Under the pieces are notes generated by a model. It was not told where the DNA came from. It searched no databases and worked only from the letters and a program-made list of their open reading frames with translations. A DNA stretch of 6,469 nucleotides from Pseudomonadota bacterium (GTDB taxonomy: Bacteria; Myxococcota; Polyangia; GCA-2747355; JACKDQ01), in assembly GCA_030591195.1 (NCBI GenBank), contig JAUVBO010000171.1, forward strand, positions 1 to 6,469. The letters are read 5' to 3'. Each line of letters begins with the position of its first letter. Position 1 is the first letter of the stretch. This document shows, one piece after another, positions 6,289 through 6,469 of this stretch. Made by a program: the position numbers and the translations under genes.

Positions 6289-6469
6289 GCTAATCCGAGC
6301 CGGATCAGCACGCGGCGGCGTACCGGATAGAACCCGCATTCTTTGGGGGGTGCCGCCCGTCCAGCGATTGCGGTTGAAAGGGGACCTGCGCCGGCCTAGA
6401 CTCCGATGTTCTGGCGCAGGCGCCCAGATTGTCAGCGGGAGCCGACCGAAGCGTGACGGTTCCGCAGGA
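6289..6469. other. Non-coding flank with a weak hairpin
   Basis: No reading frame or RNA gene is visible on either strand. An 8-bp perfect inverted repeat, CCTGCGCC at 6385-6392 and GGCGCAGG at 6413-6420, encloses a 20-nt loop. No T-run follows on either side, so a simple intrinsic terminator is not supported. The flank ends the plus-strand gene pair. Confidence 0.4.

Noticed and set aside
6385..6420. Inverted repeat as terminator of the plus-strand unit
   Set aside because: The stem is perfect over 8 bp but has a 20-nt loop and no T-run on either side.

Overview
This GC-rich window carries four genes with nearly all third codon positions G or C. The lineage looks like a deltaproteobacterium of the myxobacterial type. 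Reasons are the base composition, a lipoprotein with duplicated eight-cysteine modules, a type VI secretion (T6SS) ATPase, and a peptidoglycan amidase/M23 fusion. The lineage is inferred from style only; there is no rRNA or other marker.

Layout. Positions 1-172 are non-coding and hold only a weak inverted repeat. Positions 173-2959 (minus) encode a full-length TssH/ClpV, the AAA+ ATPase that disassembles the contracted T6SS sheath. Its M-domain carries an acidic insert encoded by a 15-bp in-frame tandem repeat. Positions 3035-4081 (minus) lie 75 bp upstream of tssH on the same strand and encode a lipoprotein with a PPC-like region, two 8-Cys modules and a small C-terminal domain. Positions 4082-4178 form a 97-bp divergent promoter region. 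Positions 4179-6110 (plus) encode a 643-aa protein: an Amidase_2 domain with a complete catalytic set, an M23-like domain with two altered active-site positions, and a C-terminal region with a YHPIGF motif. Positions 6088-6288 (plus) overlap its 3' end and may encode a 66-aa membrane or Tat-signal protein. Positions 6289-6469 are non-coding apart from a weak hairpin.

How the genes may work together. The two minus-strand genes probably form a lipoprotein-tssH operon, and the two plus-strand genes a divergent unit. The first gene of each unit has no Shine-Dalgarno sequence but has a similar -10-like motif ending in GCTAGC 17-18 nt before its ATG, which suggests leaderless transcripts from paired promoters. 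The second gene of each unit has a Shine-Dalgarno sequence. The amidase/M23 protein has no signal peptide and sits beside a T6SS motor gene. The best hypothesis is a T6SS cargo effector, or a wall-remodelling enzyme that helps the apparatus cross the envelope. The small overlapping gene and the lipoprotein are possible immunity or envelope partners. No other T6SS gene (tssB, tssC, hcp, vgrG) is visible here, so the secretion link rests on tssH and domain content.
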